Shown piece after piece: positions 1 to 8,813 of a stretch of 64,000 nt of DNA. The stretch spans positions 3,038,001 to 3,102,000 of the forward strand of contig NZ_AP025739.1 in the NCBI RefSeq assembly GCF_003574315.2, written 5' to 3'. The notes beneath the pieces were generated by a model. The model was not told the origin of the DNA. It saw only the letters and a program-made list of their open reading frames with translations, and made no database searches. The DNA comes from Capsulimonas corticalis (GTDB taxonomy: Bacteria; Armatimonadota; Armatimonadia; Armatimonadales; Capsulimonadaceae). The first letter of the stretch is position 1; each line of letters begins with the position of its first letter. A program made the translations under genes and the position numbers.

Positions 1-2156
1 GCGATTCCCTGACCCTGCCACTCCCAGATAAAGGAGCCGAGGATATTCGGAGCCTTCCAGAGCTTATCCCAGGTCTTGATGAGAGTTTCGGACCAGAGAT
101 CGGACGCGCCGGGATCGTAATCCTGAACTTCCCGCTCATAGAAGGTATGGGGATGTTCGGTAAGATTCGTGCCCCACTTGGTGTTCCGGGCGTAGCGGTC
201 GATCGAATCCGGGCCGGGATAGTGATCGTCCTGCCAGAGCTGTCCTTTGATGCTCTCGGGATTCTGGCCGGAGACGAACGCCGGGCGGGTCGGGTCCATC
301 TTGCGGATAAGGTCCGTGACCATCTGGGAATCGATCCCATTGGGGTTTTCGTTGCCCAGGCTCCAGGCGAGAACGCACGGACGGTTCTTATCTCGGGCTA
401 CTGTCTCTTCCCCGCGCTGAAGCAGATAGGGAGCATAGGCCGTGTCTTTGACCTGATCGTTGATCCAGCAGTACGGAACTTCGTCGAGGATATACATTCC
501 CTTCTCTTCGCACAGCTCCAAGAACCGCTGGGCATGGTTGTAGTGGCTGGTTCGCACCGCGTTGATGTTGGCGGCCTTCATCAGCGTCAAGTCCTTGATC
601 CAGTTCTCCTCGGTCAGCGCAAAGCCCTTATCGGCCCAGAAGTCATGGCGACAGATGCCGGTGCACTTGATAGGGACGCCGTTCCACAGCACGACGTTAT
701 CCTTGACATCGATCTGCCGGAAACCGAAACGCTGTTCGACGCGCTCGATCTCTTTTCCGTCTCCAGTCAAGTGGAAGACAACGTAATACAGATTCGGCTT
801 CTCCGCCGACCAGAGGGCCGGCGCTTTCACGGGAGCGTCCATCGTGACCTGCGTGGTTCCATCGGCCTGGATGGTTCCTGAGCCCGACAGCGTCACTCCG
901 GTGGGATGCCCGTCGCCGCTTATCAGCGTCCCCTTGACGGCGACATTTTGCCCCGGCTTGCCTTTGACGTTCAACTGGGCAAAGAGAGTGGCGTCCTTAT
1001 AGTTCGCATTCAGCGGCGTGCGCACCACGATATCGTCGATATGAGTCTGCGGCACGGCGATCAGAGACGTATCCCGATAGATGCCGCCCATCGTCTGGAA
1101 ATCGCCCGTATCGGCGTCAAACGAAGGCGTCGTCTTTGAGACGCGCACGGCGAAAAGATTGCGCTGGCCGGGCTTGACCAGGCCCGTCAGGTCGATCTCC
1201 CAGCCTGTGTAACCACTCTCGTGGTAGCCGGCCTTCTGGCCGTTGATAAACACCTCCGCGCCGTCGAGCGCGCCGTCGAAATGCCAGAAGATCCGTTTGC
1301 CGGCCCAGGATGCGGGGACGTTGACATAGCGCCGATACAGACCGACGGTCTTGTCCACGCGGTCGTAGGTCGGCAGCGAATAACCGGCCATCTCCCAGTT
1401 GGACGGCACATTCATGTTGCGCCATGAGGAATCGTCGAAGCTGGGCGAGGCGAAGGCATCGCGCTGAGCCGGGGTTACATTTGCGTCGACAGGCTTCGGT
1501 GCGGGGGCCCGCCAGACAGCCTCCTGCCCATCTTCGGTCGTACGGATCTGGAACTCCCGCAGCGACGCCCAGTGTTCGGCGGAGTTGTCGAGTACGGTGA
1601 TGCGGAGGTAGCGGACATCAGCGGGCGTCAGCTTCACGGGACCGTCGCCGACTCCCGGCGCGGCGGACGCGTCCGCCAGCGTCGTCCATTTGCCGCCTTG
1701 AATGCGTCCTTCGATCCGGAATTCGTAGGCGTCGTCCGGTTTCTCCCACGAAAGCGTGACGCCGGAGACATGGCGCGTTTTCCCGAGGTCTGCCTGGAGC
1801 CATTGCGGAAAATCGCCGCCGCTGGCGCACCAGCGCGTATCGCCGGAGCCGTCGAAAGCGTTCTCAGGCGGGTTCTGTTCCTCGCTGCTCGAAGCCGTGA
1901 AGAACGTGTTGACGGGCGCGGAGGGCTCAAACTCGCCTGCCTTGATTTGCCCGTATGTCAGATGGAAGCGCCACGCGCCGGTCATGGGCAGGTTCCACGG
2001 ATTATGGGCGCGAAGCTGGTCCGGCGGCATGGGCGCGGCGGCTGGCAGCGGCAGCGGCAAAGTCGCGGGCGCGACGCGCCCGGTGTTCTGCGCAGACGCG
2101 GGAAATGCGGCGGCGAGGAGCGGCGGAAGTAATAACGAGAAGTGTCGCAAATTCAC
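1..2156 (-). CDS. Secreted GH2 beta-galactosidase-like enzyme (C-terminus cut by window edge)
   Basis: Glycoside hydrolase of family 2, probably removing a terminal beta-linked sugar from plant oligosaccharides outside the cytoplasm. About 718 residues are visible and the C-terminus lies off the left edge. A hydrophobic leader follows the GTG start. The jelly-roll sugar-binding domain begins near residue 50 (NPWNLPMTGAWRF). It is interrupted by a discoidin/F5-8C-like module (about 65-190), then resumes (DDSSWRNMNVPSNWE) and leads into the Ig-like domain and TIM barrel. Glu603 in SLGNEN is the expected acid/base and Glu667 in LTEHP the likely nucleophile. GTG at 2156 was chosen because no in-frame ATG lies upstream and AAAGG sits 11 nt before it. 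It is divergent from the pilin gene at 2766. Substrate specificity cannot be read from the sequence. Confidence 0.88.
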   Translation of the reverse strand, partial: MNLRHFSLLLPPLLAAAFPASAQNTGRVAPATLPLPLPAAAPMPPDQLRAHNPWNLPMTGAWRFHLTYGQIKAGEFEPSAPVNTFFTASSSEEQNPPENAFDGSGDTRWCASGGDFPQWLQADLGKTRHVSGVTLSWEKPDDAYEFRIEGRIQGGKWTTLADASAAPGVGDGPVKLTPADVRYLRITVLDNSAEHWASLREFQIRTTEDGQEAVWRAPAPKPVDANVTPAQRDAFASPSFDDSSWRNMNVPSNWEMAGYSLPTYDRVDKTVGLYRRYVNVPASWAGKRIFWHFDGALDGAEVFINGQKAGYHESGYTGWEIDLTGLVKPGQRNLFAVRVSKTTPSFDADTGDFQTMGGIYRDTSLIAVPQTHIDDIVVRTPLNANYKDATLFAQLNVKGKPGQNVAVKGTLISGDGHPTGVTLSGSGTIQADGTTQVTMDAPVKAPALWSAEKPNLYYVVFHLTGDGKEIERVEQRFGFRQIDVKDNVVLWNGVPIKCTGICRHDFWADKGFALTEENWIKDLTLMKAANINAVRTSHYNHAQRFLELCEEKGMYILDEVPYCWINDQVKDTAYAPYLLQRGEETVARDKNRPCVLAWSLGNENPNGIDSQMVTDLIRKMDPTRPAFVSGQNPESIKGQLWQDDHYPGPDSIDRYARNTKWGTNLTEHPHTFYEREVQDYDPGASDLWSETLIKTWDKLWKAPNILGSFIWEWQGQGI

Positions 2157-2185
2157 GTGAATGAATGCCTTTCGTACTTTCAATA

Positions 2186-2217
2186 ATATCGATACGCTCT
2201 TTCAATCGTATCGATAT
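2186..2217. promoter_or_regulatory. Double TATCGATA operator upstream of the GH2 gene
   Basis: ATATCGATACG (2186-2196) and CGTATCGATAT (2207-2217) form a perfect 11-bp inverted repeat with a 10-nt spacer. Each arm is itself centred on the palindrome TATCGATA, and the two centres are 22 bp apart, about two helical turns. It lies 30-61 bp upstream of the GH2 GTG. A plausible minus-strand -10 (TATATC) overlaps the distal arm. This is the geometry of an operator bound by two dimers on one DNA face. The cognate regulator is not identified. Confidence 0.6.
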
Positions 2218-2633
2218 AGTTTGACGCGCGGGATCGTCATATTTTGCATCCGCCGGCCTCCCGGACTCTTCGGAAACCTGGGACCGGCGAGCCTTTACGT
2301 TCTGCGAGATATTGCATCCGTTCCAATAGCTCCGACTGTTCGCAGGCTTCGCCAGCGTCGTAGGCGGCATGCCTCAAGGATAGTCAGAAGGATCCAGACG
2401 TCATTACCAGAAGACTATGCTTGGCGCCAATAGTTTAACATGGAGTGATACCAAAGTCAAGAAAATTTATTTGGATCCATTTCGTCTTCAACTGCGGCCG
2501 TACGCCAAGTGATCTGATCCTGATGAGAGGCGAGGTGCATACATTCGAACTCAGACTTCCGGCTACGGGCGGCTTTCCACATGGCGCCATTTATGAAATC
2601 AAATTTTTGGTGCCATTTATTTTCAGATTCCCC

Positions 2634-2662
2634 TTGACACTGGTCTCAGTTCATGTTAGACT
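2634..2662 (+). promoter_or_regulatory. Sigma-70-like promoter of pilin-like gene 1
   Basis: TTGACA (2634-2639), 17-bp spacer, TAGACT (2657-2662; four of six consensus bases). The transcript would begin near 2669 with a leader of about 95 nt before the strong AGGAGG at 2751-2756. Confidence 0.6.
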
Positions 2663-2765
2663 ATTGATATATTCGTAACACAGTACTCGGATATCGCTCA
2701 ATATGGGGCTGACGTTCATTTAGCATTATCAAAATCGTTCGTGTTCCAAAGGAGGGTTAGATCAG

Positions 2766-3563
2766 ATGAATAATTATGGGAAGGCGAAAGCCTTTACACT
2801 GATCGAATTATTAGTTGTTATTGCGATAATCGCAATACTAGCCGCCATTCTATTTCCCGTGTTTGCCAAAGCGCGTGAGAAGGCGCGTCAAATAAGTTGC
2901 GCTAGCAACTTGCGGCAGCTTGGCCTGGGAATGATGCAGTACACCCAGGATTACGATGAGTCTTATCCCGGCTTGAACGGCGGAAACCCGAGCTTCCAGA
3001 ACAACCCCTGGAACACAGGGCCGAATTGGGAGTCAGCTATCTACCCGTATGTAAAGTCCGTTGGCGTTTATCAGTGTCCAGATGCTCCCTACAAGCTTAA
3101 TTCCTATGCTTATAACTGGGGTATCGCTTGGAACAACTCCAATGGCGCTCAGAACCACAATTTCGGCACGCCAATTGCGACTCTTACTTCGCCCTCGAAC
3201 ACCGTGATGCTTTTTGAGTGGTATGGAAGCGGCAACCCGCCTGCTCCGGCCGGTACCGGCTCTGCGTGGCCTCCTGCTCCGTATAATGATCCATCGAGTA
3301 GCCTCTACGCAGGAGTCGTGGGCAACAACGGCTGGCAGATTGGTTTAGGCTGCAACGCTCCGTACCAGGTCGGGCTCTCATGGCATAATCCGGATAACCG
3401 AAATAACTCGCCTTTCAACGAAGGGAATTATGTCGCCGCGGATGGTCATGTGAAATTCCTCCGATGCAGCAGCATCTCGTACTCTGCCGGCGGAGTTAAT
3501 CCGAACAACGAGGCGCCGGACGCGTTAACCCCGGGCGTCGCAATGACTTACAGTATGCAGTAG
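2766..3563 (+). CDS. DUF1559 prepilin-like protein 1
   Basis: Type IV pilin/pseudopilin-like surface protein of the DUF1559 family, 265 aa. A short basic leader precedes the prepilin cleavage region (KAFTLIELL, with conserved Glu5 of the mature protein) and a hydrophobic helix ending AKAREKARQ. The globular head (from about residue 60) is rich in Asn, Gly, Tyr and Trp and ends with the family signature DGHVKFLR. Processing by a prepilin peptidase and membrane anchoring are family knowledge; the molecular role of DUF1559 proteins is unsettled. AGGAGG nine bases before the ATG fixes the start. It is followed 52 nt later by a small lipoprotein gene and is one of seven copies in the window. Confidence 0.93.
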   Translation: MNNYGKAKAFTLIELLVVIAIIAILAAILFPVFAKAREKARQISCASNLRQLGLGMMQYTQDYDESYPGLNGGNPSFQNNPWNTGPNWESAIYPYVKSVGVYQCPDAPYKLNSYAYNWGIAWNNSNGAQNHNFGTPIATLTSPSNTVMLFEWYGSGNPPAPAGTGSAWPPAPYNDPSSSLYAGVVGNNGWQIGLGCNAPYQVGLSWHNPDNRNNSPFNEGNYVAADGHVKFLRCSSISYSAGGVNPNNEAPDALTPGVAMTYSMQ

Positions 3564-3615
3564 GAATAATTCACTTGGCATGCTGAGGTTTATACAGGAC
3601 GCAACAACTATCTGG

Positions 3616-3957
3616 ATGTCTATTATGAGTATAGAAGTGGATCACGCAATCAAGCGCGGCTGGCGTCATTATTCATGCTCGGCGCTTCTAGTCGCTGGCG
3701 CAGCTCTGCTTGTTGGCGGCTGCGGACACGAGCCGGCTCCCGCCCCGCCGCCTCCCTCGGCGCAAGTGTCGTCCGATACACCGGCGACTTCCCCCGCAGC
3801 GATAGCTGCGGCAAATCGAGTCCAGGAAGGCCCGCGAATCCAGGAAATCCAAGCCAACCCAAATATGACGCCTGAGCAAAAGCAAGCGGCAATACAGTCA
3901 TTGCAAGTGCAATCTGGTCAACAAGCCCTACCGAACGCGCCGGTGGGAGCCCAATAG
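3616..3957 (+). CDS. Small lipoprotein downstream of pilin-like gene 1
   Basis: Predicted lipoprotein of about 113 aa. A hydrophobic stretch ends in the lipobox LLVGGC, then a Pro/Ala-rich linker (APAPPPPSAQ) and a predicted helical tail with PNMTPEQKQAAIQSL. The start is uncertain: ATG 3580, 3616 and 3625 are all in frame and none has a clear ribosome site. I chose 3616 to keep the leader short. It resembles in size and position the lipoproteins at 8518 and 18380, which also follow DUF1559 genes. No catalytic motif is seen. A strong terminator follows. Confidence 0.7.
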   Translation: MSIMSIEVDHAIKRGWRHYSCSALLVAGAALLVGGCGHEPAPAPPPPSAQVSSDTPATSPAAIAAANRVQEGPRIQEIQANPNMTPEQKQAAIQSLQVQSGQQALPNAPVGAQ

Positions 3958-4018
3958 CGAGAGACGCAATCCTGCGGTGAATCTAAACCTATTGCCGTTC
4001 CAAATAAGGCTTGAGATT

Positions 4019-4079
4019 GCCCGCTCTCCCGCCGTGATGTCCGCAAAATGGGCATCACGGAGGGAGAGTGGGCTTTTTC
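4019..4079 (+). terminator. Rho-independent terminator of the pilin 1/lipoprotein operon
   Basis: A stem of about 21 bp (4019-4039 with 4053-4073, two imperfect pairs) is followed by TTTTTCTTT. It closes the transcript that starts at 2634. The rest of 3958-4206 holds nothing I can recognise. Confidence 0.9.
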
Positions 4080-4206
4080 TTTGATAAGCAGCGTTAATAC
4101 TCATGTGATTGCTTGGTCCGTTTCGGTTTCAAAGCAAAAGCACAGTTTACTTGATAGCCCCTCTCTCAGAAATGTTCATTGATTTATGGGTGTGGCGCAC
4201 GCTCAC

Positions 4207-4683
4207 TCAGCTTGGCAAATCATAAACAACCACTGGGATCCCCTTGCTCACTAGCTCCTCCTCAATAATCGGCTCAATCTTGTCCCAGGTCCCGCCTGCC
4301 AGACCGCATCCGATACGAGGCATATGGACGATCGCTCGATGGCGCTGCGCGTGTTCGGCGACGCGCCTCAATCCTTCCTGAACGGCTTCATAACGAATTG
4401 GCGGAACTCCCTTCGTTCGCCGAATACCTTGCTGGCCGATGAGATTTGCGACCCAGAGCGCTTCTTCGACCAGAACAAATTGCGTTTGTCCTAATTCATG
4501 GGGCAGAGTCCGTTCCCCCTTGAACCAGGCGCGAGCTTCTTTCTCCGGCTGCTTCCACCGTTTGGAAATAGCCATCACAAATCCTTTGCCCCAGGCGCCT
4601 ATATCGTTGCACACATGGACAATAATCCCAGGGCTGTCGCGTGGTGGATCGGTCGCGTCGCCAATAACGTAGGTGATGCTCAT
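4207..4683 (-). CDS. Macro-domain protein (ADP-ribose-binding, possible glycohydrolase)
   Basis: Stand-alone macro domain of 158 aa, essentially one domain from end to end. The N-terminal strand ITYVIGDAT and the following HVCNDIGAWGKGF form the adenosine/distal-ribose pocket typical of the family. MPRIGCGLAGGTW is the glycine-rich phosphate-binding loop. The closest known types by motif are small TARG1/Poa1-like macro proteins that remove ADP-ribose or ADP-ribose 1''-phosphate; the exact substrate is unknown. It is cytoplasmic, with no signal peptide. AGAAAGAAG lies just before the ATG and it has its own promoter. No DarT-like toxin or transferase is next to it. Confidence 0.88.
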   Translation of the reverse strand: MSITYVIGDATDPPRDSPGIIVHVCNDIGAWGKGFVMAISKRWKQPEKEARAWFKGERTLPHELGQTQFVLVEEALWVANLIGQQGIRRTKGVPPIRYEAVQEGLRRVAEHAQRHRAIVHMPRIGCGLAGGTWDKIEPIIEEELVSKGIPVVVYDLPS

Positions 4684-4724
4684 TATCTTCTTTCTGGGTG
4701 GTCCTGTGTTAGTGTTATTTTTAC

Positions 4725-4753
4725 ATTATGTGTTCACGCAAAAGAATTGTCAA
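4725..4753 (-). promoter_or_regulatory. Promoter of the macro-domain gene
   Basis: Read on the minus strand: TTGACA (4753-4748), 17-bp spacer, CATAAT (4730-4725), about 40 nt from the ATG at 4683. Nothing else is recognised in the 231-nt gap 4684-4914. Confidence 0.75.
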
Positions 4754-4914
4754 GGGATGGTGAGGAGAGGTGAGGCGTCAAACTTAGGCGAGGTTTGTGC
4801 GATAAAGGGATATTCTGCCGGCAAGCTCCGCTAACGCGGCGGTCATGGGCAGGTGAATCCCTTTGCTGTTGGAGACGATGAGTAACGGCGGTTTTGGAAA
4901 GGTGAAGCGGCGGA

Positions 4915-5985
4915 TCAGCGCCCCGTGAGTTGGTTTGATAAGACGCTTGGCGGCGGGCCGGCGGAGAGGCGTTCGGTGAGTGTTCCGCGTACGAGGATGT
5001 CGCCGGGTTCGAATCCGCTCTGGAATTGGCGGTGGAGGAGCGCGACTGCTTCGGCACCGATCACGTCGAGCGGCTGACGGTAGGTCGTCAGGGCCGGCTG
5101 CAAGGCGCCGTAGTCCATGACGTCGTCGAATCCGACCACGGAGATGTCTTTGGGGATTTCGATCCCGATCTCCCGGGCGTACCGGATGATCTCGACGGCC
5201 GCTTCGTCGTTCCAGGCGACAATCGCGGTCGGTCGTTTCTCGGCGGGAAGCGACAGGATCGCTTTTGCCCAGGCAAGCGTGTCGTCCGTATGACAGGATC
5301 GCTCCCAGCCAGGAATGACGACGGCTTCGAAGCCGCGTTCTTCGGCGAGATGGAAGAACGTCGCGGCCCTGGCGAGCGCCGGCTGGACGAAATCCGGTCC
5401 GGGACGGAACGCCATGCGACGATGCCCAAGGCCGAGCAGATACTCCACCAGCGTCGTGACGCCGTGCTCATTGTCCACATCGACGGTATATCCGTAACCG
5501 TACTCGTTGGCCGATCCGACGATGACAAAGGGAGAGCCGCGCTCGGCGAGAACGTGGGGCAGAGATGACTCGGCGCGGAGCGCCGTCAGGATCATCCCGT
5601 CGCATCGCCCATCGCAGTACAGGCGAACCTTGTCCGATGTGTCCACGCCGAACATATCGCCCGTAAAGACCGTAATGTTGATGCCGTGGGCTTCCGCCGC
5701 GCGCAGAACGGGATGGAAGACGGCCTGATGGTACCCGTGCATCGTCAAGGTCGCCGCCGACGCGGTGATCACGAAACCGACGATTTCGATTTTGCGCTCG
5801 TCATTCGCCTTCGCGCGCGGCGGCGGCGTATAGCCGATATCACGGATCGCTTTGAGAATACGCGCGCGGGTGTCCTGGCTGACCTCACCTGGCCGATTAT
5901 TAACGACATGATAGACCGCTGTGCGCGAGACGCCCGCGACTTTGGCGACTTCGCGCATGCTTGCCGAAGCTGCTTGCTTGCTCAC
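4915..5985 (-). CDS. LacI-family transcriptional regulator
   Basis: Sugar-responsive repressor of 356 aa. The N-terminal helix-turn-helix (MREVAKVAGVSRTAVYHVVNN, residues about 10-30) and hinge are followed by a periplasmic-binding-protein-like effector domain (from about 65), with the family-typical IVAWNDEAA and ISVVGFDD stretches. It is read in the same direction as the GH74 gene just upstream, but has its own promoter in the end of that gene. The ligand is unknown; the neighbouring xyloglucanase-like gene suggests a hemicellulose-derived sugar. No clear palindrome was found at its promoter. Confidence 0.93.
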   Translation of the reverse strand: MSKQAASASMREVAKVAGVSRTAVYHVVNNRPGEVSQDTRARILKAIRDIGYTPPPRAKANDERKIEIVGFVITASAATLTMHGYHQAVFHPVLRAAEAHGINITVFTGDMFGVDTSDKVRLYCDGRCDGMILTALRAESSLPHVLAERGSPFVIVGSANEYGYGYTVDVDNEHGVTTLVEYLLGLGHRRMAFRPGPDFVQPALARAATFFHLAEERGFEAVVIPGWERSCHTDDTLAWAKAILSLPAEKRPTAIVAWNDEAAVEIIRYAREIGIEIPKDISVVGFDDVMDYGALQPALTTYRQPLDVIGAEAVALLHRQFQSGFEPGDILVRGTLTERLSAGPPPSVLSNQLTGR

Positions 5986-6021
5986 AATAACGCCTTTTCA
6001 TTCACTGACGAGTTACGTTCG

Positions 6022-6050
6022 ATTATGCACGCCGCCTGTTTCGATGTCAA
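6022..6050 (-). promoter_or_regulatory. Promoter of the LacI gene, at the edge of the GH74 gene
   Basis: Minus strand: TTGACA (6050-6045), 17 bp, CATAAT (6027-6022). The -35 box abuts the GH74 stop codon at 6052, so the regulator can be made independently of the operon upstream. Confidence 0.7.
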
Positions 6051-6051
6051 C

Positions 6052-8487
6052 TCAGCGCGTCGTCGGCTTGGACGCGTTCTTAATCGGATATCCATAGGCG
6101 AAGCTATTTCCCTTGAAGCCAAGGTAGATCAGGCCGAACCGATCCCAGCTGGCCGCCATGCCGGCGGGAACGTCCAGCAGGCCCATGGGGTACCCCGAGA
6201 TCTGGTCCCACGAGACGCCTTCATCGACCGATCGGAAGATGCCCCAGCGGTTATTGCCCGAGCGCTTGCCGTAAATATAGACTGCGGGATAAGCCCCTGG
6301 ACGCGCCGATTTTCCAAGAGTCAATGCCCAGCAATGCTCAAAGCCGGTCAGTTTTTTGAACGAATCGCCGCCGTCCAGCGAACGCCACAGGCCATGCTCG
6401 GTCGCGCCTTCGTATCCGTCCACGAACCAGAGGTCGCCCGAGCGGAACGGGTTCGCCGCCAGCCGGCCATGGTGCGCGAAGCCCGCAACCTGGCCTGACC
6501 CCTTGGTCTGTGTCCACGTCTCGCCGCCGTCCGTGGAGCGCCAGAAGCCGCCGGCCGCGAGGTGCAGATAGAACGTTCCCGGCGTTTTCGGATCCGCCAC
6601 AAGGTTGTGCTGCTGGAGCGCCGCGATCCACGAGCCCCATTGCCAGCCCATCAATTGATACTTCTGTCCGCAGGCGTCAAACACGGACGCCCCCGGCGCG
6701 CCGTCGAACGAATGGGTCTGGGTCCATGTCTTCCCGCCGTCGCGCGTGTAGAACGGCGCGGGCGAGTTCATGCTGTACTTGTTGGTCGGAACCCAGACCA
6801 GATTGGCGTGCTCCTGCGGATTAGCCCGATCGGCCTCCGGCAGCGCGCTGATGGCGATCAGGCCGTCGTAGAGCACGCAGGGATGCGAGCCGTTCGTGAT
6901 GGAGGGGAAGGGAGTCCAGGTATCCCCGCCGTCGGTCGAATAGCTCGAATAGTGCGCGGTCGCCGCCTGGGGATTGCCGGCGAAGAAGTTGTCCGTGGTC
7001 ACCGCCAGAAAGCGCGGCGCGTTCGGGCAGTAGGCGATATCCTGGGAGCTGGAAAGGCCGTTGTTGTTATCCCAGAGGTTCACGCCGAAGTGTTTCGCGG
7101 TGAATTTGTCGGGATCGTCGATGGTAAAGAGGGTCTCGTCCTCCACCGTCAGGATCGGCTTTCCTCCGGGCGGCAGGGCGATTTCCATGCCGACCATCTC
7201 TTCAATACCTTGCGAGAAGCTGCTCCAAACCGGCGGGCTGGCGGCGGTATCGACGGCGTCGTTCGTGTGCGCCGCGAGAATGCCGTCGTTGGCGCCGGGG
7301 ACCCAGAGCGTTCCATTCGTATCAATGTAAATGCCTCCATCGGAAATCCCGTGGCCCTGCGGCCGGATCGCCGAGGGGCGCAGCCATTGGATCGGCTGCG
7401 TCTCTGAAAACTTCAAGCCCGAGCCAAAATCCGTCCAGGTTTCGCCGCCGTCGGTGGATCGGGAAAGCGCGCCGCCCCAGCCGTTGACGAAGATACGCTT
7501 CGCGTTTTTCGGATCCACGGCGATCCCGCCGACGCCGCCGCGATGCGTCTCGACGCTCTTCCACTCGCCGGCGCGGGAGCGGCGCCAGATGCGCGACGAT
7601 CCATCTTCCGCGACCCAGAGATTTCCGTCTCGATCCACGGTGGCGAACCCGGGATGGCGGTCGATTCCCGCGCCCGCGCCGATATCGCGCCACTGGATCC
7701 CGCCGTCGTCGCTCATCAATACGGAGCCGGGGCCGGTCGTCAGGTAAATCCGGCGGGAAACGCTCATTCCAAATGCATTGACTTTGCCGCCGCCGGCGTC
7801 GAAGCGGGGAAGGCGGGCGTCGGCGAGCGGCGTCTTGCCGTCGCCGCCCAGATCGATCGCCACGCGCGCCCACGTTTTGCCGCCGTCCTGGCTGCGCCAA
7901 AGACCGTCCTGAGGACTGCCGAAGTACGCGATCTTGTCGTTGTTGGGATCGATCGCCAGGCGCTCGCCGAACGTCTCGTTCTCCAGCGATCCCTTCAGCG
8001 AGAGGCTGCCTGCGGTAAATGTGCGCCCGCCGTCGGCGCTGCGATAGACGTTGAGGCCCAGGCTGGGATACTGGGACGAGATATCCGCCGACCGGTTGAA
8101 TGTGTAAGCGCAGAGAACGACCTTTGGGTTGAGCGGATCGATGGCGATCGCGCCGCATCCCGCCTGCACGGGCGCCGCCGCGATGCTTGCCGGAAACGCC
8201 GCCGCGATCTTGGTGGGAATCCATTCTTTGCGAACATCGTCCCAGCGGTAAAGATTATCGACATCGCCCCGGGCGTAACGAACGGCGGGATGCTGGGGAT
8301 CGACGGCCATGCCGCGCATCCAGCCTCCCGCGCCGATGCGAACGGGTTTCCAGGCGTAGCGCTCAGACAGATCGGCCGCCGGCGACCGGGTGGTGTTGAC
8401 AAGGCTGGCGGAGACAATGGCGGCGGGAATGATGAGGAGGGCGAGCAGACTATTTTTGATCATCGAGATATGCTGGGAATCTTTCAT
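6052..8487 (-). CDS. Secreted GH74-like xyloglucanase (beta-propeller hydrolase)
   Basis: Glycoside hydrolase of the GH74 type, expected to cut the xyloglucan backbone outside the cell; 811 aa. A signal-anchor-like leader (SLLALLIIPAAIVSASL) is followed by WKPVRIGAGGWMRGMAVDP and YARGDVDNLYRW. This matches the GH74 N-terminal signature in which the Asp (Asp75) is the catalytic base. Many Asp-box blades (S-x-DGG-x-TW) build the two propellers. It is the third gene of a minus-strand operon after a pilin and a lipoprotein. Start 8487 is used; ATG 8463 is an alternative and neither has a good ribosome site. It shares its N-terminal plan with the larger GH74 protein at 14053. A sialidase is unlikely given the GH74 signature. 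Confidence 0.85.
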   Translation of the reverse strand: MKDSQHISMIKNSLLALLIIPAAIVSASLVNTTRSPAADLSERYAWKPVRIGAGGWMRGMAVDPQHPAVRYARGDVDNLYRWDDVRKEWIPTKIAAAFPASIAAAPVQAGCGAIAIDPLNPKVVLCAYTFNRSADISSQYPSLGLNVYRSADGGRTFTAGSLSLKGSLENETFGERLAIDPNNDKIAYFGSPQDGLWRSQDGGKTWARVAIDLGGDGKTPLADARLPRFDAGGGKVNAFGMSVSRRIYLTTGPGSVLMSDDGGIQWRDIGAGAGIDRHPGFATVDRDGNLWVAEDGSSRIWRRSRAGEWKSVETHRGGVGGIAVDPKNAKRIFVNGWGGALSRSTDGGETWTDFGSGLKFSETQPIQWLRPSAIRPQGHGISDGGIYIDTNGTLWVPGANDGILAAHTNDAVDTAASPPVWSSFSQGIEEMVGMEIALPPGGKPILTVEDETLFTIDDPDKFTAKHFGVNLWDNNNGLSSSQDIAYCPNAPRFLAVTTDNFFAGNPQAATAHYSSYSTDGGDTWTPFPSITNGSHPCVLYDGLIAISALPEADRANPQEHANLVWVPTNKYSMNSPAPFYTRDGGKTWTQTHSFDGAPGASVFDACGQKYQLMGWQWGSWIAALQQHNLVADPKTPGTFYLHLAAGGFWRSTDGGETWTQTKGSGQVAGFAHHGRLAANPFRSGDLWFVDGYEGATEHGLWRSLDGGDSFKKLTGFEHCWALTLGKSARPGAYPAVYIYGKRSGNNRWGIFRSVDEGVSWDQISGYPMGLLDVPAGMAASWDRFGLIYLGFKGNSFAYGYPIKNASKPTTR

Positions 8488-8517
8488 CGTAAGAAACGAT
8501 TTTTCGGACGCGGCGCG

Positions 8518-8724
8518 CTATTTGCTGGTCGTTCGCGCGCTCGCCGGCGTGTGCTTGATGGCGTCGGCGACCGACTGCTTGACGCTTTCCGGCTCTTTGG
8601 ACAGATCGGCGCGCATCGCCGCCCGTTGGGCGTCTTCATTCGAATGGGCGCTCTGCGATTTGCCGCAGCCCGACGCCGCGCCCATGAGAATGCACGCCGA
8701 CAACACGATCATTAAATTTCTCAT
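8518..8724 (-). CDS. Small lipoprotein between pilin and GH74 genes
   Basis: 68-aa predicted lipoprotein. The leader MRNLMIVLSACILMGAASGC ends in a lipobox (AASGC), followed by a charged, helical tail with KEPESVKQSVADAIKHTP. ATG 8724 is preferred over 8730 because AGAAG then sits eight bases upstream. It lies between a DUF1559 gene and a GH74 gene read in the same direction (30 nt from the GH74 start). No homologue is recognised; its placement repeats that of the lipoproteins at 3616 and 18380. Confidence 0.75.
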   Translation of the reverse strand: MRNLMIVLSACILMGAASGCGKSQSAHSNEDAQRAAMRADLSKEPESVKQSVADAIKHTPASARTTSK

Positions 8725-8754
8725 AACCATTACTTCTGATTGCGGCAATTGGGC

Positions 8755-8796
8755 GCGCGCTCCCGCCCGGCGTTTCCCGCTGGGGAGGGAGCGCGC
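8755..8796 (-). other. Hairpin between pilin 2 and lipoprotein
   Basis: GCGCGCTCCC (8755-8764) pairs with GGGAGCGCGC (8787-8796), and an inner CCCGGCG/CGCTGGG stem extends it. No U-tract follows on the minus strand, so it is more likely an mRNA-stabilising or attenuating hairpin than a full terminator. Confidence 0.6.
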
Positions 8797-8813
8797 ACGG
8801 TCCCGGTATCGCG

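Larger units (their letters stand above)
2157..2765. other. 609-bp divergent intergenic region between GH2 and pilin genes
   Basis: No convincing coding sequence is present; short frames here lack ribosome sites and recognisable protein character. The left part holds the GH2 promoter/operator. The right part is AT-rich and holds the promoter of the pilin gene at 2766. The middle (about 2230-2620) shows nothing I can interpret. Confidence 0.6.

Noticed and set aside
4789-4930. Short protein-like minus-strand stretch just after the LacI stop, in another frame (LIRRFTFPKPPLLIVSNSKG and onward)
   Set aside because: It reads smoothly for about 45 codons but has no start or ribosome site and no recognised family; could be a gene remnant, too weak to annotate.
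6052-8487. Sialidase or sortilin-like call for the Asp-box propeller
   Set aside because: Asp-boxes are shared, but IGAGGWMRGM plus RGDVDNLYRW at the N-terminus is the GH74 layout.
7543-8715. 390-codon plus-strand frame over the GH74 gene and lipoprotein
   Set aside because: Antisense shadow; the minus strand carries the GH74 signature and Asp-box repeats.
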